A model generated the notes under the pieces. That model saw only the letters and a program-made list of their open reading frames with translations, had not been told where the DNA came from and made no database searches. Below, in pieces: positions 43,322 to 51,398 of a stretch of 64,000 bases of DNA (positions are counted from its first letter, which is position 1; every line of letters starts with the position of its first letter). A program made the translations under genes and the position numbers. The stretch comes from Pseudomonas fluorescens (lineage in GTDB: Bacteria > Pseudomonadota > Gammaproteobacteria > Pseudomonadales > Pseudomonadaceae), in NCBI RefSeq assembly GCF_902498195.1, contig NZ_CABVIY010000006.1, positions 1 through 64,000 on the forward strand, in the 5' to 3' direction.

Positions 43322-44585
43322 CGAAACGGCCGAGCAGGGGCGCGGTGATCGCCGAGGGCTTCGCCAGCAGTAGCTGCGCGGTACCGATGCTGCGCTCCAG
43401 GAAACCGCCTTCGCAGTAACACAGGTAAAACTCCCACAGCCTCAGGAAATACTCGTCGTAGCCCAATTCCCCAAGGCGCGCCTGGGCATGGCGAAAATTC
43501 ACATGCCACAGGCGCAGGGTGCGTGCGTAATGCAGGCCGAAGTCCTCCATGTGCAGCAGGTTCATGTCGGTGTCGCGGCTGACGATCTCCAGCATCTTCT
43601 GCACGCAGGGCAGGGCGCCGCCGGGGAATATGTAGCGCTGGATGAAATCGACACTGCGCCTGGCCTGTTCGTAGCGCTGCTCGCGAATGGTGATGGTCTG
43701 CAACAGCATCAAGCCGTTGCTCTTGAGCAACTGCGCGCATTGCTTGAAATAGGTCGGCAAAAAGCGGTGGCCGACCGCTTCGATCATCTCGATCGACACC
43801 AGTTTGTCGTATTGCCCGGTGAGGTCGCGATAGTCCTTGAGCAACAACGTCACCTGGTCTTGCAGCCCCAGGGTTGCAATCCGCTGCGCGGTATACGCGT
43901 GCTGCTCCCGGGAGAGCGTGGTGGTGGTCACCTTGCAACCGTAGTGCTGGGCCGCGTACAGCGCCATGCTGCCCCAGCCCGTGCCGATTTCCAGCAAGTG
44001 GTCACTGGGTTTGAGGTCGAGCTTGCGGCAGATTCGCTCCAGCTTGTTCAACTGCGCCTGTTCGAGGCTGTCCTCGGGGCTCAGGAATTGCGCGGCCGAG
44101 TACATCATGGTCGGGTCGAGAAACTGTTCGAACAGGTCATTGCCCAGGTCATAGTGGGCGGCAATGTTTTTCTGCGAGCCCTTGCGGGTGTTGCGGTTGA
44201 GCCAGTGCAGTCCCTGGACGAACGGCCGGCCGAGTTTGGCCAGGCCGCCTTCCAGTGCATCCAGCACCTCAAGGTTGCTGACGAAAATCCGCACCACCGC
44301 GGTCAGGTCCGGCGAACTCCAGTAGCCATGAATGTAGGCCTCGCCCGCCCCGATCGAACCCTTGCTCGCCACCAGTCCCCAGGCGGCGGCATCGTGGATC
44401 TGGATTTCCCCCAGCAAATGACTGCCGGCGGTGCCGAACACGTGCCGTTCGCTCTCGTCGATCACCACCAGTTGCCCGTGCCTGAGGTGCGCGAGTTGGC
44501 GCAATACTCCTCGGCGCAGCAGCGACCCGGTCAGGCCGTTGGTGCTCAACAGGCTGGCTTTGGCCAGGACGCTAGAGGATTTCAT
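43314..44585 (-). CDS. CFA-type SAM-dependent fatty-acyl phospholipid methyltransferase
   Basis: A 423-residue enzyme of the cyclopropane fatty acid synthase family, acting on unsaturated acyl chains in membrane phospholipid. The SAM site LLEIGTGWGSMALYAAQHYG lies near 195-215, and ALPCVQKMLEI and the C-terminal EFYLCYCEGGF match CFA enzymes. Family members may make a cyclopropane ring or a methyl branch; in alphaproteobacteria, members of a similar cluster start furan fatty acid synthesis. The reaction here cannot be told from sequence. ATG at 44585 overlaps DUF1365 by 14 bases. Confidence 0.87.
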   Translation of the reverse strand: MKSSSVLAKASLLSTNGLTGSLLRRGVLRQLAHLRHGQLVVIDESERHVFGTAGSHLLGEIQIHDAAAWGLVASKGSIGAGEAYIHGYWSSPDLTAVVRIFVSNLEVLDALEGGLAKLGRPFVQGLHWLNRNTRKGSQKNIAAHYDLGNDLFEQFLDPTMMYSAAQFLSPEDSLEQAQLNKLERICRKLDLKPSDHLLEIGTGWGSMALYAAQHYGCKVTTTTLSREQHAYTAQRIATLGLQDQVTLLLKDYRDLTGQYDKLVSIEMIEAVGHRFLPTYFKQCAQLLKSNGLMLLQTITIREQRYEQARRSVDFIQRYIFPGGALPCVQKMLEIVSRDTDMNLLHMEDFGLHYARTLRLWHVNFRHAQARLGELGYDEYFLRLWEFYLCYCEGGFLERSIGTAQLLLAKPSAITAPLLGRFDA

Positions 44586-45387
44586 GGCGGCGATCCTTGG
44601 GCGGAACGATGGCGGTTTGAAAGCTGCCATCGGCAGCCTGATGAGCAAATAGCGGTACGCGCTTGAGCAGCAGGCGCAGGGCTTGCCAGTAAATCGCCAG
44701 GCAGGTTTTCGCGGTCATCCAGGGGAAGCGCCGCAAGTAACGGTGCAGGCTGGCCCGATCCAGCGTTTCGCGTTTGAGGTTCAGCGTCGCGTCGAACAGT
44801 TTCAGATCGCCTTGCCAGTCCGCCATGTGCACACCGAGCTTTTTCGCGGCGGGGCTGAAGCTCATGCGGTGTTCGAGATCCCGGGGTAAAAACGGCGATA
44901 CGTGAAAGGCCTTGGCGACGGCGAAATGTTGATGGAAATCGTGCAGCTCCTCTGGCGTCCTGGCCGGCAGCACGTAGTGATACTGCTCGTGCCACGGGGT
45001 ATTGGTGACTTCGGCGAGAATCGCCGCCAGTTGACCATCGGCTTCGTAGCAGTAGAAAAAGCTGACCGGGTTGAACGACAGTCCCCAGCTGCGAGGTTGC
45101 GTCAGCAGGCAGATTGCACCTTGTGGTGCATGGCCGATGGCCTGGCGAACCTGTTCGCGCACGGCGTCGCTCAGGCGTTCGCCCTTGTCGGTAAAGGTCT
45201 TGAGGTAATCGCGTTCGCGAAACGAAAAGGGCGAGAAACGATGGCTGCCCGACAGGCGCGACAACCCCAGCACCGCGTCCTGCTCATCCAGATCGAGGTA
45301 AAGCAAGCCGATCCGGTAGCGAAACTCATGGCGTTTTGGCGAGAACCGCCGGTGGGCGATCCAGCCGCTGTAAAGGGCGCTGTTCAC
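44572..45387 (-). CDS. DUF1365 protein
   Basis: A 271-residue DUF1365 (COG3496) protein. MNSALYSGWIAHRRFSPKRHEFRYRIGLLYLDLDE at its start and SFNPVSFFYCYEADG near 110-124 are diagnostic. No membrane segment. The family almost always sits beside a CFA-like methyltransferase and an FAD amine-oxidase-like protein, but its activity is unknown. GTG start overlaps the upstream stop (GTGA), showing coupling. Confidence 0.88.
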   Translation of the reverse strand: MNSALYSGWIAHRRFSPKRHEFRYRIGLLYLDLDEQDAVLGLSRLSGSHRFSPFSFRERDYLKTFTDKGERLSDAVREQVRQAIGHAPQGAICLLTQPRSWGLSFNPVSFFYCYEADGQLAAILAEVTNTPWHEQYHYVLPARTPEELHDFHQHFAVAKAFHVSPFLPRDLEHRMSFSPAAKKLGVHMADWQGDLKLFDATLNLKRETLDRASLHRYLRRFPWMTAKTCLAIYWQALRLLLKRVPLFAHQAADGSFQTAIVPPKDRRHEIL

Positions 45388-46631
45388 AGGGTTTCACCGA
45401 AGGATCGGGCCACGCGCAGCGCGCTGACCACGCCATCCTCGTGGAATCCGTTGGCCCAGTAGGCGCCGCAATAAAAGGTGTGTTGCGCGCCGTTCAATTC
45501 TTCCCAGCGTTCTTGCGCGGCCACGGCTGTCAGGCTGTATTGGGGATGGGCATAGGTGAATCTGCCGAGCACCAGGGCCGTGTCGATGCCGGCGCTCTGG
45601 TTCAGGCTGACGCAATAGGTGGTATCGCTCTGGATGCCCTGCAGGAGGTTCATGTCGTAGGTCACGGTGGACCGCGTGTGCCCGGTGCCGCCAAGGCGAT
45701 AGTTCCAGCTGGCCCGGGCGAGTTTTCGCGCAGGCAGCAGGCGCGTGTCGGTGTGCAGCACCACTTCGTTGTCGGCGTAGGGCAGGGCGCCGAGGATCGA
45801 TTGTTCGCTGGCGCTGGGTGTGGCCAGCAGGCCCAGCGCCTGATCGCTGTGGCAGGCGAACACCACTTTGTCGAAGCGTTCGCGGCCGGCGGCGCTGTGG
45901 ATCACCACGCCGTCTTCATCGCGCTCGACGCGCGTAACGGGGCAGTTGAGCCGGATCTTCTCTGAGTAGCTTGCCGTCAGGGGGGCGATGTAGGCACTGG
46001 ATCCGCCTTCGATCACGCACCATTGCGGTCGATGATTGACCGACAGCAAGCCGTGATTCTTGAAAAAGCGGACAAAGCCACGCAGCGGAAAACCCAGCAT
46101 GTCGGCCATGGACATCGACCAGATCGCCGCGCCCATGGGCACGATGTAATGCAGGATGAAGCGCTCGCCGTAACCGCCGGCCTTGAGGTACTGATCCAGC
46201 GTGGTGTCGGCGCTGATCCGGCCTTCGGACAGGTCAAGCTGCGATTGCCTGTTGAAGCGCAGGATGTCCCGCAGCATGCCCCAGAAACCCGGCGACAGCA
46301 GGTTGCGGCGCTGGGCAAAGAGGCTGTTGAGGTTGTTGCCGTTGTAGGACAGGCCACTGTCCGGGTCGGTGACCGAGAAGCTCATCTGCGTCGGTTTGAA
46401 ACCTACGCCAATCTGGCCCAGCAGGCGTATGAAATGGGGGTATGTCCAGTCGTTGAACACGATGAAACCGGTGTCCACCGCATGGCGCTGACCATCGGTG
46501 GTCACTTCCACGGTGTGGGTGTGGCCGCCAACCCGGTCGCCGGCCTCGAACAGGGTGATCTCGTGGCGGCGATTGAGCAGGTAGGCGCTGGTCAGCCCCG
46601 AGATACCGCTGCCGATAATGGCGATGTTCAC
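45384..46631 (-). CDS. FAD amine-oxidase-like oxidoreductase (COG2907)
   Basis: A 415-residue flavoprotein. The FAD-binding Rossmann motif IGSGISGLTSAYLL starts at residue 5, and GGHTHTVEV near 34 follows as in amine oxidases and desaturases. The C-terminal FYCGAYWANGFHEDGVVSALRVA is the second FAD contact. Cluster partners suggest that it oxidises or desaturates a fatty-acyl chain methylated by the CFA-like enzyme, but this is inference. GTG start overlaps the SDR stop (GTGA). Confidence 0.87.
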   Translation of the reverse strand: MNIAIIGSGISGLTSAYLLNRRHEITLFEAGDRVGGHTHTVEVTTDGQRHAVDTGFIVFNDWTYPHFIRLLGQIGVGFKPTQMSFSVTDPDSGLSYNGNNLNSLFAQRRNLLSPGFWGMLRDILRFNRQSQLDLSEGRISADTTLDQYLKAGGYGERFILHYIVPMGAAIWSMSMADMLGFPLRGFVRFFKNHGLLSVNHRPQWCVIEGGSSAYIAPLTASYSEKIRLNCPVTRVERDEDGVVIHSAAGRERFDKVVFACHSDQALGLLATPSASEQSILGALPYADNEVVLHTDTRLLPARKLARASWNYRLGGTGHTRSTVTYDMNLLQGIQSDTTYCVSLNQSAGIDTALVLGRFTYAHPQYSLTAVAAQERWEELNGAQHTFYCGAYWANGFHEDGVVSALRVARSFGETL

Positions 46632-47410
46632 GGAACATCCTTGATCGGCGGGTTGCTGCGCACCATGCGTTTGCCAATTTCGAGCTTCACACGGTTGGGC
46701 AATTTCGACAGCGGCCAGAGCGCCGCCATGAACAGCGCCGGGAAGGCGATCTCCAGCGGCCGATGCTTGAGCTTGGCGAAGATGTGCTGCGCGGCCTTGG
46801 CCGCCGGCCAACTGAGGGGCATGGGGAAATCATTTTTCGCGGTCAGCGGTGTGTCGACAAAACCGGGGCTGACCACGGTCACTTCGATGCCTTCGGGTGC
46901 CAGGTCAATACGCAACGACTCGAACAGGTAGCGCAGCCCGGCTTTCGATGCACCGTAGGCTTCGGCCCGCGGCAGCGGCAGGTAGGTCACCGAGCTGGCG
47001 ACACCCACCAGGTGCGGCGCCAGGCCTGCCCGCAACAAGGGCAGGGCCGCTTCGATGCAATAACTGCTGGCCAGCAGGTTGGTGCGCACGACGTGCTCGA
47101 TGATCGAGGCATCGAACTGCTGGACGTCGACGTATTCACAGGTGCCGGCATTCAGTATCACCGTATCGAGCGAACCCCACTCTTGCGCGATTTGCTCGCC
47201 GATTTCGCGCACCGTCTGGCTGTTGGTCAGGTCGCCGGGGACAATCAAAACCTGCCCGGGATAGCGCTGCGACAAGACTTTCAGGGGCGCTACCGAGCGC
47301 GAACTGACGGCCAGGTGTGCACCGGTTTTCAGTATTTCTTCGGCCAGCGAGGCGCCGATGCCACTGCTGGCACCGGTCAGCCAATAGCGCCGTGGAGACG
47401 TAAAACTCAT
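46628..47410 (-). CDS. Short-chain dehydrogenase/reductase
   Basis: A 260-residue classical SDR. Coenzyme motif GASSGIG at 13-19, NAG at 87-89, and catalytic S139/S140, Y152 and K156 (YGASK). A basic C-terminal tail with a short hydrophobic part may bind membrane. Substrate unknown; its place between the NTF2-like and FAD proteins suggests a redox step in the same pathway. It overlaps both neighbours by 4 bases. Confidence 0.87.
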   Translation of the reverse strand: MSFTSPRRYWLTGASSGIGASLAEEILKTGAHLAVSSRSVAPLKVLSQRYPGQVLIVPGDLTNSQTVREIGEQIAQEWGSLDTVILNAGTCEYVDVQQFDASIIEHVVRTNLLASSYCIEAALPLLRAGLAPHLVGVASSVTYLPLPRAEAYGASKAGLRYLFESLRIDLAPEGIEVTVVSPGFVDTPLTAKNDFPMPLSWPAAKAAQHIFAKLKHRPLEIAFPALFMAALWPLSKLPNRVKLEIGKRMVRSNPPIKDVP

Positions 47411-47829
47411 CCCATTCTCCTTTTCAGCCAGGCGATCGCCCGGCCCACTACGGGTAGATGTTCATAAATCAGCGCCCCGGCGTCGAAGTAGTCCCGGTGG
47501 CGATAGACCTTGTCGCGCCAGCGCAGGTGTGAGCAGCCGTCGACGCGAATCAACTGGCCGTTGGCCAGGCGCGGATGGCGGTAGCTCATGACCCAGCGCA
47601 GATAACCCTCGCCTTCGGCCACCTGGTCATAGCCGTGGAATTCGAACTGCAGTTCGCTGACGTTGGCGTACAGATCGCCGAAGTAGCTGCGCAAATGCCC
47701 AAGCCCCTGCACGTCATGCAAAGGGTCGGTGAAATGCACGTCGGCGCTGTACAGCTCATCCAGGCGTTGCAGATTGTCTTTGTCCAGGCTGGAAAACTGC
47801 CCGGCAAAACGCTGGAGGAACTCACTCAT
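47407..47829 (-). CDS. NTF2-like (SnoaL-type) protein
   Basis: A 140-residue protein with the NTF2 fold pattern: helical start, YSADVHFTDPLHDVQGLGHLRSYF, then beta strands with YLRWVMSYRHP and the DGCSHLRWRDGKV-like end. Such folds serve as small enzymes or lipid and steroid binding cups. Start at ATG 47829 overlaps the phr stop by 8 bases. I give no specific role. Confidence 0.8.
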   Translation of the reverse strand: MSEFLQRFAGQFSSLDKDNLQRLDELYSADVHFTDPLHDVQGLGHLRSYFGDLYANVSELQFEFHGYDQVAEGEGYLRWVMSYRHPRLANGQLIRVDGCSHLRWRDKVYRHRDYFDAGALIYEHLPVVGRAIAWLKRRMG

Positions 47830-49282
47830 AGCCACCTCCGGCATCCTGTTGTCGCGATGGCAGGTTTTTGAACGCCGCCAGCGCACGGGTGCGGGACGTA
47901 CTTAGATTGACGATTGGCGAGGGGTAATCGGCAACCCCGAACAGCCCGCCGAGGTTCGCCGGGTTGTGCACGTCTTTTTTGTTCAGCTCCGCCAGTTCCG
48001 GCAGCCAGTGCTTGATGAAGATCCCTTCGGGGTCGAATTTTTCCGATTGGCTCAGCGGGTTGAATATCCGGAAATAGGGCGCCGAGTCGGTGCCGGTGGA
48101 CGAACTCCACTGCCAGCCGCCGTTGTTCGCTGCGAGGTCGCCATCGATCAGGTGGCGCATGAAAAAGCGTTCGCCTTCACGCCAGTCGATCAGCAGGTTC
48201 TTGGTCAGGAACATGGCGACCACCATGCGCAAGCGGTTGTGCATCCAGCCGGTTTCGAGCAATTGACGCATGGCCGCATCGATGATCGGCAAACCGGTGC
48301 GCGCTTGTTGCCAGGCGGCCAGTTCGTCGGGGGCCTGGCGCCAGGCCAGGGCTTCGGTTTCCGGGCGAAAGGCGCGGTGGCGGGACACCCGTGGGTAGCC
48401 CACCAGGATGTGTTTGTAGAATTCGCGCCACAACAGCTCGTTGATCCAGGTCACGGCCCCGACCTTGCCGCTTTCGAACTCGCCCTGATTACTTTGCAAA
48501 GCCGCGTGCAAGCACTGGCGTGGCGAAATGACCCCGGCTGCGAGGTAGGTCGACAGCTGGCTGGTGCCGGGTTTGGCCGGGAAGTCGCGCTCACTTTTGT
48601 AGTAGTCGATCTGGGCGTCGGCGAAGGTGTCGAGGCGGCGCCGGGCTTCGGCTTCACCGGCAGGCCAGAGGGCGCGCAGGGATTCGCCGGGCGTTTCAAA
48701 GCCTTCGACCGTCGAGGGGACGGCATCGCTGTCGAGGGCCAGCGGCGATTGAACCATGGGAGCGCTGACCAGGCCCGGCAGTGAACGGTGCAGCCGGTCG
48801 TAGCACACCTTGCGGAACTGACTGAAGACCTGGAAGTAAGTGCCGGTTTTGGTCAGCACGGTGCCAGGCGCGAAGAGCAACTGGTCTAGATAGCTGCGCC
48901 ATTGGATGCCCTTGGCCTGCAGCGCCTGCGCAACCGCCGCGTCACGACGGCTTTCGTGAATGCCGTACTCCTCGTTGACGTGCACCGCGTCGATGTTCAA
49001 TTGCTGACAAAGTTCGAGCAACACCTTCGGTGCGTCGTCCCAGCGAGGGGCCGTGCGGATCAGCAGGGGAATGTTCAGTTCGCCCAGCGCCTGGCTCATT
49101 TCGGCAAGGTTGCGTAGCCAGAAGTCCACTTTGCAGGGGGCGTCGTCGTGTTCCAGCCATTGTTCCGGGCTCAGCAGGTACACCGCCACGCACGGGCCAA
49201 CCGCAGCGGCGGCCGAAAGGGCGGTGTTGTCGTGTACACGCAAGTCGCTGCGCAGCCAGATCAATTGCATGGAGGTGTCCAT
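47822..49282 (-). CDS. phrB: Deoxyribodipyrimidine photolyase
   Basis: A 486-residue class I CPD photolyase, repairing UV-made pyrimidine dimers with blue light. The N-terminal antenna domain begins IWLRSDLRVHDNTAL; the FAD domain carries ETGWMHNRLRMVVAMFLTKNLLIDWREGERFFM and NNGGWQWSSSTGTDSAPYFRIFNP. The start overlaps the MerR stop (TAATG); another ATG four codons later (49270) begins the usual MQLIWLRSDLR and could be the true start. Confidence 0.95.
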   Translation of the reverse strand: MDTSMQLIWLRSDLRVHDNTALSAAAAVGPCVAVYLLSPEQWLEHDDAPCKVDFWLRNLAEMSQALGELNIPLLIRTAPRWDDAPKVLLELCQQLNIDAVHVNEEYGIHESRRDAAVAQALQAKGIQWRSYLDQLLFAPGTVLTKTGTYFQVFSQFRKVCYDRLHRSLPGLVSAPMVQSPLALDSDAVPSTVEGFETPGESLRALWPAGEAEARRRLDTFADAQIDYYKSERDFPAKPGTSQLSTYLAAGVISPRQCLHAALQSNQGEFESGKVGAVTWINELLWREFYKHILVGYPRVSRHRAFRPETEALAWRQAPDELAAWQQARTGLPIIDAAMRQLLETGWMHNRLRMVVAMFLTKNLLIDWREGERFFMRHLIDGDLAANNGGWQWSSSTGTDSAPYFRIFNPLSQSEKFDPEGIFIKHWLPELAELNKKDVHNPANLGGLFGVADYPSPIVNLSTSRTRALAAFKNLPSRQQDAGGGYE

Positions 49283-50223
49283 TAAATGAGTCCACGCTGA
49301 GCAAGCACCTGATGTGCCAACAACGGATTTTCGGCCAGGTACAAATCAGCGATGACGGAAGTTCTCGCGGACAACTCGGCGTGGTGAATACACACCGTTG
49401 GTCCGGCGATCATTTTTGGGCAACTGACGCCGTTCAAAAGTTTCGTCAGTTGTGAAAGGTTCATGGCTTTGCTGGAATACAGCAGGACGCCCCGGGGTTG
49501 CAGGTGATCGACCGCCAGCGCCAGTTCACCGGCGGGCAGCGGCCAGTCGAACACCTCCACCGGGCAGTCGGCGCTGCTGATCAGCCATGCGGTGAGCCAC
49601 AGATGCGGCTCCAGTGGCAGGTCCGAATGGTTGATCAACAGCAGTGGCGAGGCATGCAGCTGACGGTTGTTATGGTAGATACGCGCGCCGAACTTGCTGC
49701 GCAGCCAGGAATAAAAAAACACCCGTTCCATCTGTGCGCCGAACTGGCCCTGCCAGCGTTGTTCCAGTTCCGACAACAGTGGCATCAACAGTTGTTCGCA
49801 CAGGGTTCGCGGCGGGTACAGCGCCATGGCCTGGTTGACGGTGTCGTCCAGGCTGCGCTCGGTCAGTTGAGTGACCGCCTGCAACAATGCCTGGCGCAAT
49901 CGTTGCCAATCGTTTTCCCCGGACTCGCTGAAGGCCTGCGGGGTGTCGAGCAATTGCTTGACCTGGCTGACGGCGACACCGCGATTGAGCCAGGTCAGGA
50001 TCGTCAGGATGCGTTGCACATGGTCGGCAGAGAACAGCCGATGCCCCTTGGGCGTGCGTTGCGGCACGATCAAGCCATAGCGCCGTTCCCAGGCGCGCAA
50101 GGTGATGGCATTGACGCCGGTTTGCCGGGCTACCTCGCGAATCGGCAGCCAGCCCTCGTCGAGGGCTTTTTTAAAGTCCCCGCCCAGGCCTTCGCCGGCG
50201 CTGCTGTCGATGAGCGTTTTCAT
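49282..50223 (-). CDS. MerR-family regulator of the LitR/CarH type, B12 motif degenerate
   Basis: A 313-residue regulator. The N-terminal MerR winged helix (about 24-95: WLPIREVARQTGVNAITLRAWERRYG) is typical. Next comes a helical domain (about 105-185) in the place of the CarH B12-binding helical bundle, then a Rossmann-like domain. Where CarH has Wx9EH, this has W157...E166-R167, and the DxHxxG cobalamin motif is missing (NHSDLPLEPH). It should therefore not bind adenosylcobalamin, like the class II LitR of Pseudomonas putida that I recall. It probably represses the operon it lies in through the TGTACA sites. Confidence 0.83.
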   Translation of the reverse strand: MKTLIDSSAGEGLGGDFKKALDEGWLPIREVARQTGVNAITLRAWERRYGLIVPQRTPKGHRLFSADHVQRILTILTWLNRGVAVSQVKQLLDTPQAFSESGENDWQRLRQALLQAVTQLTERSLDDTVNQAMALYPPRTLCEQLLMPLLSELEQRWQGQFGAQMERVFFYSWLRSKFGARIYHNNRQLHASPLLLINHSDLPLEPHLWLTAWLISSADCPVEVFDWPLPAGELALAVDHLQPRGVLLYSSKAMNLSQLTKLLNGVSCPKMIAGPTVCIHHAELSARTSVIADLYLAENPLLAHQVLAQRGLI

Positions 50224-51182
50224 CAGATGGCGTTTCGCAAGCTGAGGTTTTCCGGGTGCGGTTGCAGGTAAACCTGCTGCGCAATGTAAGGGTCCGGGTG
50301 TTGGCGAAAGTGGTGCTTGAGCAGGGTCAGCGGCACCACCAGCGGCACGATGCCCAGGCGGTACTGGCCGATCACGTGCTGCACTTCCTGCTTGTCCTCG
50401 GCGCTGATCGCCTGTTTCAAATAGCCGCTGAGGTGCTGCAGGACATTGGTGTGGGTGCGGCGGGTGGCGCACTTTTTCAAGGCCGCCATCAGCTCACTGA
50501 AATAACGCGGGCCGAGCTCTCGCGGATCGCTGCTGCCCATGGTTCCCAGCAGGTTGCCCAGGGTTTTGTATTGCACCGGGTTGTGGGCCATCAGCAAGTA
50601 CTTGTAGCGCGAATGAAAGTCCGTGAGGCCGCGACGGCTCAGGCCTTGCTGGCGCAGTTGCTGCCAGGCGCTGTAGGCGAACACGCGGGTGAGGAAGTTT
50701 TCCCGCAGCACCGGGTCGTTGAGACGGCCGTCTTCTTCCACCGGCAGGTCAGGGTGCAGGGCGCAGAACGCCTGAGCGTAGATGCCCTGGCCGCCACCGT
50801 CCTGCGGTGCGCCGTTGGCATGGTAGACCTTGACCCGTTCCAGGCCACAGGACGGGGACTTCTGCATGAAGATGTAACCGCAGATATCGCCAAGCTCCAC
50901 GGCCATCTGTTGGCCGTACTCGGCCAATGGCCGGGTGACGTTGAGCTGGCGATCGACCGTGCCGACGGCTTCGGGTCGATCCGTCTGACCGACCAGCCGG
51001 ATCGGTTCGCGCGGAATGCCCAGGCCGATGGCGACTTCCGGGCAGACCGGCACGAAATCGAAGTAGTCGGTCAGGACGCGGCTGCACAATCGTGACGCCT
51101 TGTGCCCGCCGTTGTAGCGCACCTCGGCGCCCATCAGGCAGGCGCTGATGGCGATTTTCGGTTTGGTGGCGGGCAGGGGCAT
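50223..51182 (-). CDS. DUF523-DUF1722 two-domain protein
   Basis: A 319-residue soluble protein with DUF523 (about 8-150) and DUF1722/YbgA (about 195-310). DUF523 shows the Cys residues ACLMGAEVRYNGGHK and KSPSCGLERVKVY, possible metal or cluster ligands. Function unknown; E. coli YbgA lies next to phr, and this gene lies in the phr operon, so a role linked to photorepair is plausible. It is the first gene of the nine-gene operon; its ATG lies 24 bases after the nearer TGTACA pair. Confidence 0.85.
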   Translation of the reverse strand: MPLPATKPKIAISACLMGAEVRYNGGHKASRLCSRVLTDYFDFVPVCPEVAIGLGIPREPIRLVGQTDRPEAVGTVDRQLNVTRPLAEYGQQMAVELGDICGYIFMQKSPSCGLERVKVYHANGAPQDGGGQGIYAQAFCALHPDLPVEEDGRLNDPVLRENFLTRVFAYSAWQQLRQQGLSRRGLTDFHSRYKYLLMAHNPVQYKTLGNLLGTMGSSDPRELGPRYFSELMAALKKCATRRTHTNVLQHLSGYLKQAISAEDKQEVQHVIGQYRLGIVPLVVPLTLLKHHFRQHPDPYIAQQVYLQPHPENLSLRNAI

Positions 51183-51205
51183 CGGAGCACCTCGGAATCA
51201 AAACC

Positions 51206-51229
51206 TGTACAGATAAATATGCCTGTACA
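51206..51229 (-). promoter_or_regulatory. Proximal TGTACA direct repeat (LitR/CarH-type operator)
   Basis: TGTACA at 51206-51211 and again at 51224-51229, 12 bases apart (18-bp period). It lies just downstream of the predicted transcription start of the nine-gene operon. This form, TGTACA-N12-TGTACA, agrees with what I remember of LitR-type operators. Confidence 0.7.
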
Positions 51230-51239
51230 ACATAGGTTC

Positions 51240-51267
51240 ATCATAGATTCAAAGGTGTGCAAGTCAA
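51240..51267 (-). promoter_or_regulatory. Sigma-70-like promoter of the nine-gene operon
   Basis: On the minus strand TTGACT (51267-51262) and TATGAT (51245-51240) with 16 bases between: 5 of 6 consensus bases in each. The start site should be near 51233. Confidence 0.65.
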
Positions 51268-51279
51268 ATTATTTGTATA
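51256..51279 (-). promoter_or_regulatory. Distal TGTACA-like direct repeat over the -35 box
   Basis: TGTGCA (51256-51261) and TGTATA (51274-51279), again 12 bases apart, each one change from TGTACA. It lies across and upstream of the -35 box. Same orientation as the proximal pair and 50 bases from it. Confidence 0.6.
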
Positions 51280-51304
51280 AGTTTTGTGCGGAGCCATCTG
51301 CCCT

Positions 51305-51392
51305 TGTGGGAGCGGGCTTGCTCGCGAAGACCTTCTGACATTCAACCATTCAGTCGCCTGATACACCGCTTCGCGAGCAAGCCCGCTCCCAC
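51305..51392. repeat. REP pair, family B
   Basis: TTGTGGGAGCGGGCTTGCTCG and inverse around a spacer of about 40 bases, between the end of the Trp-rich gene and the promoter of the nine-gene operon. It probably ends transcription of the upstream pair. Confidence 0.87.
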
Positions 51393-51398
51393 CAGAGG

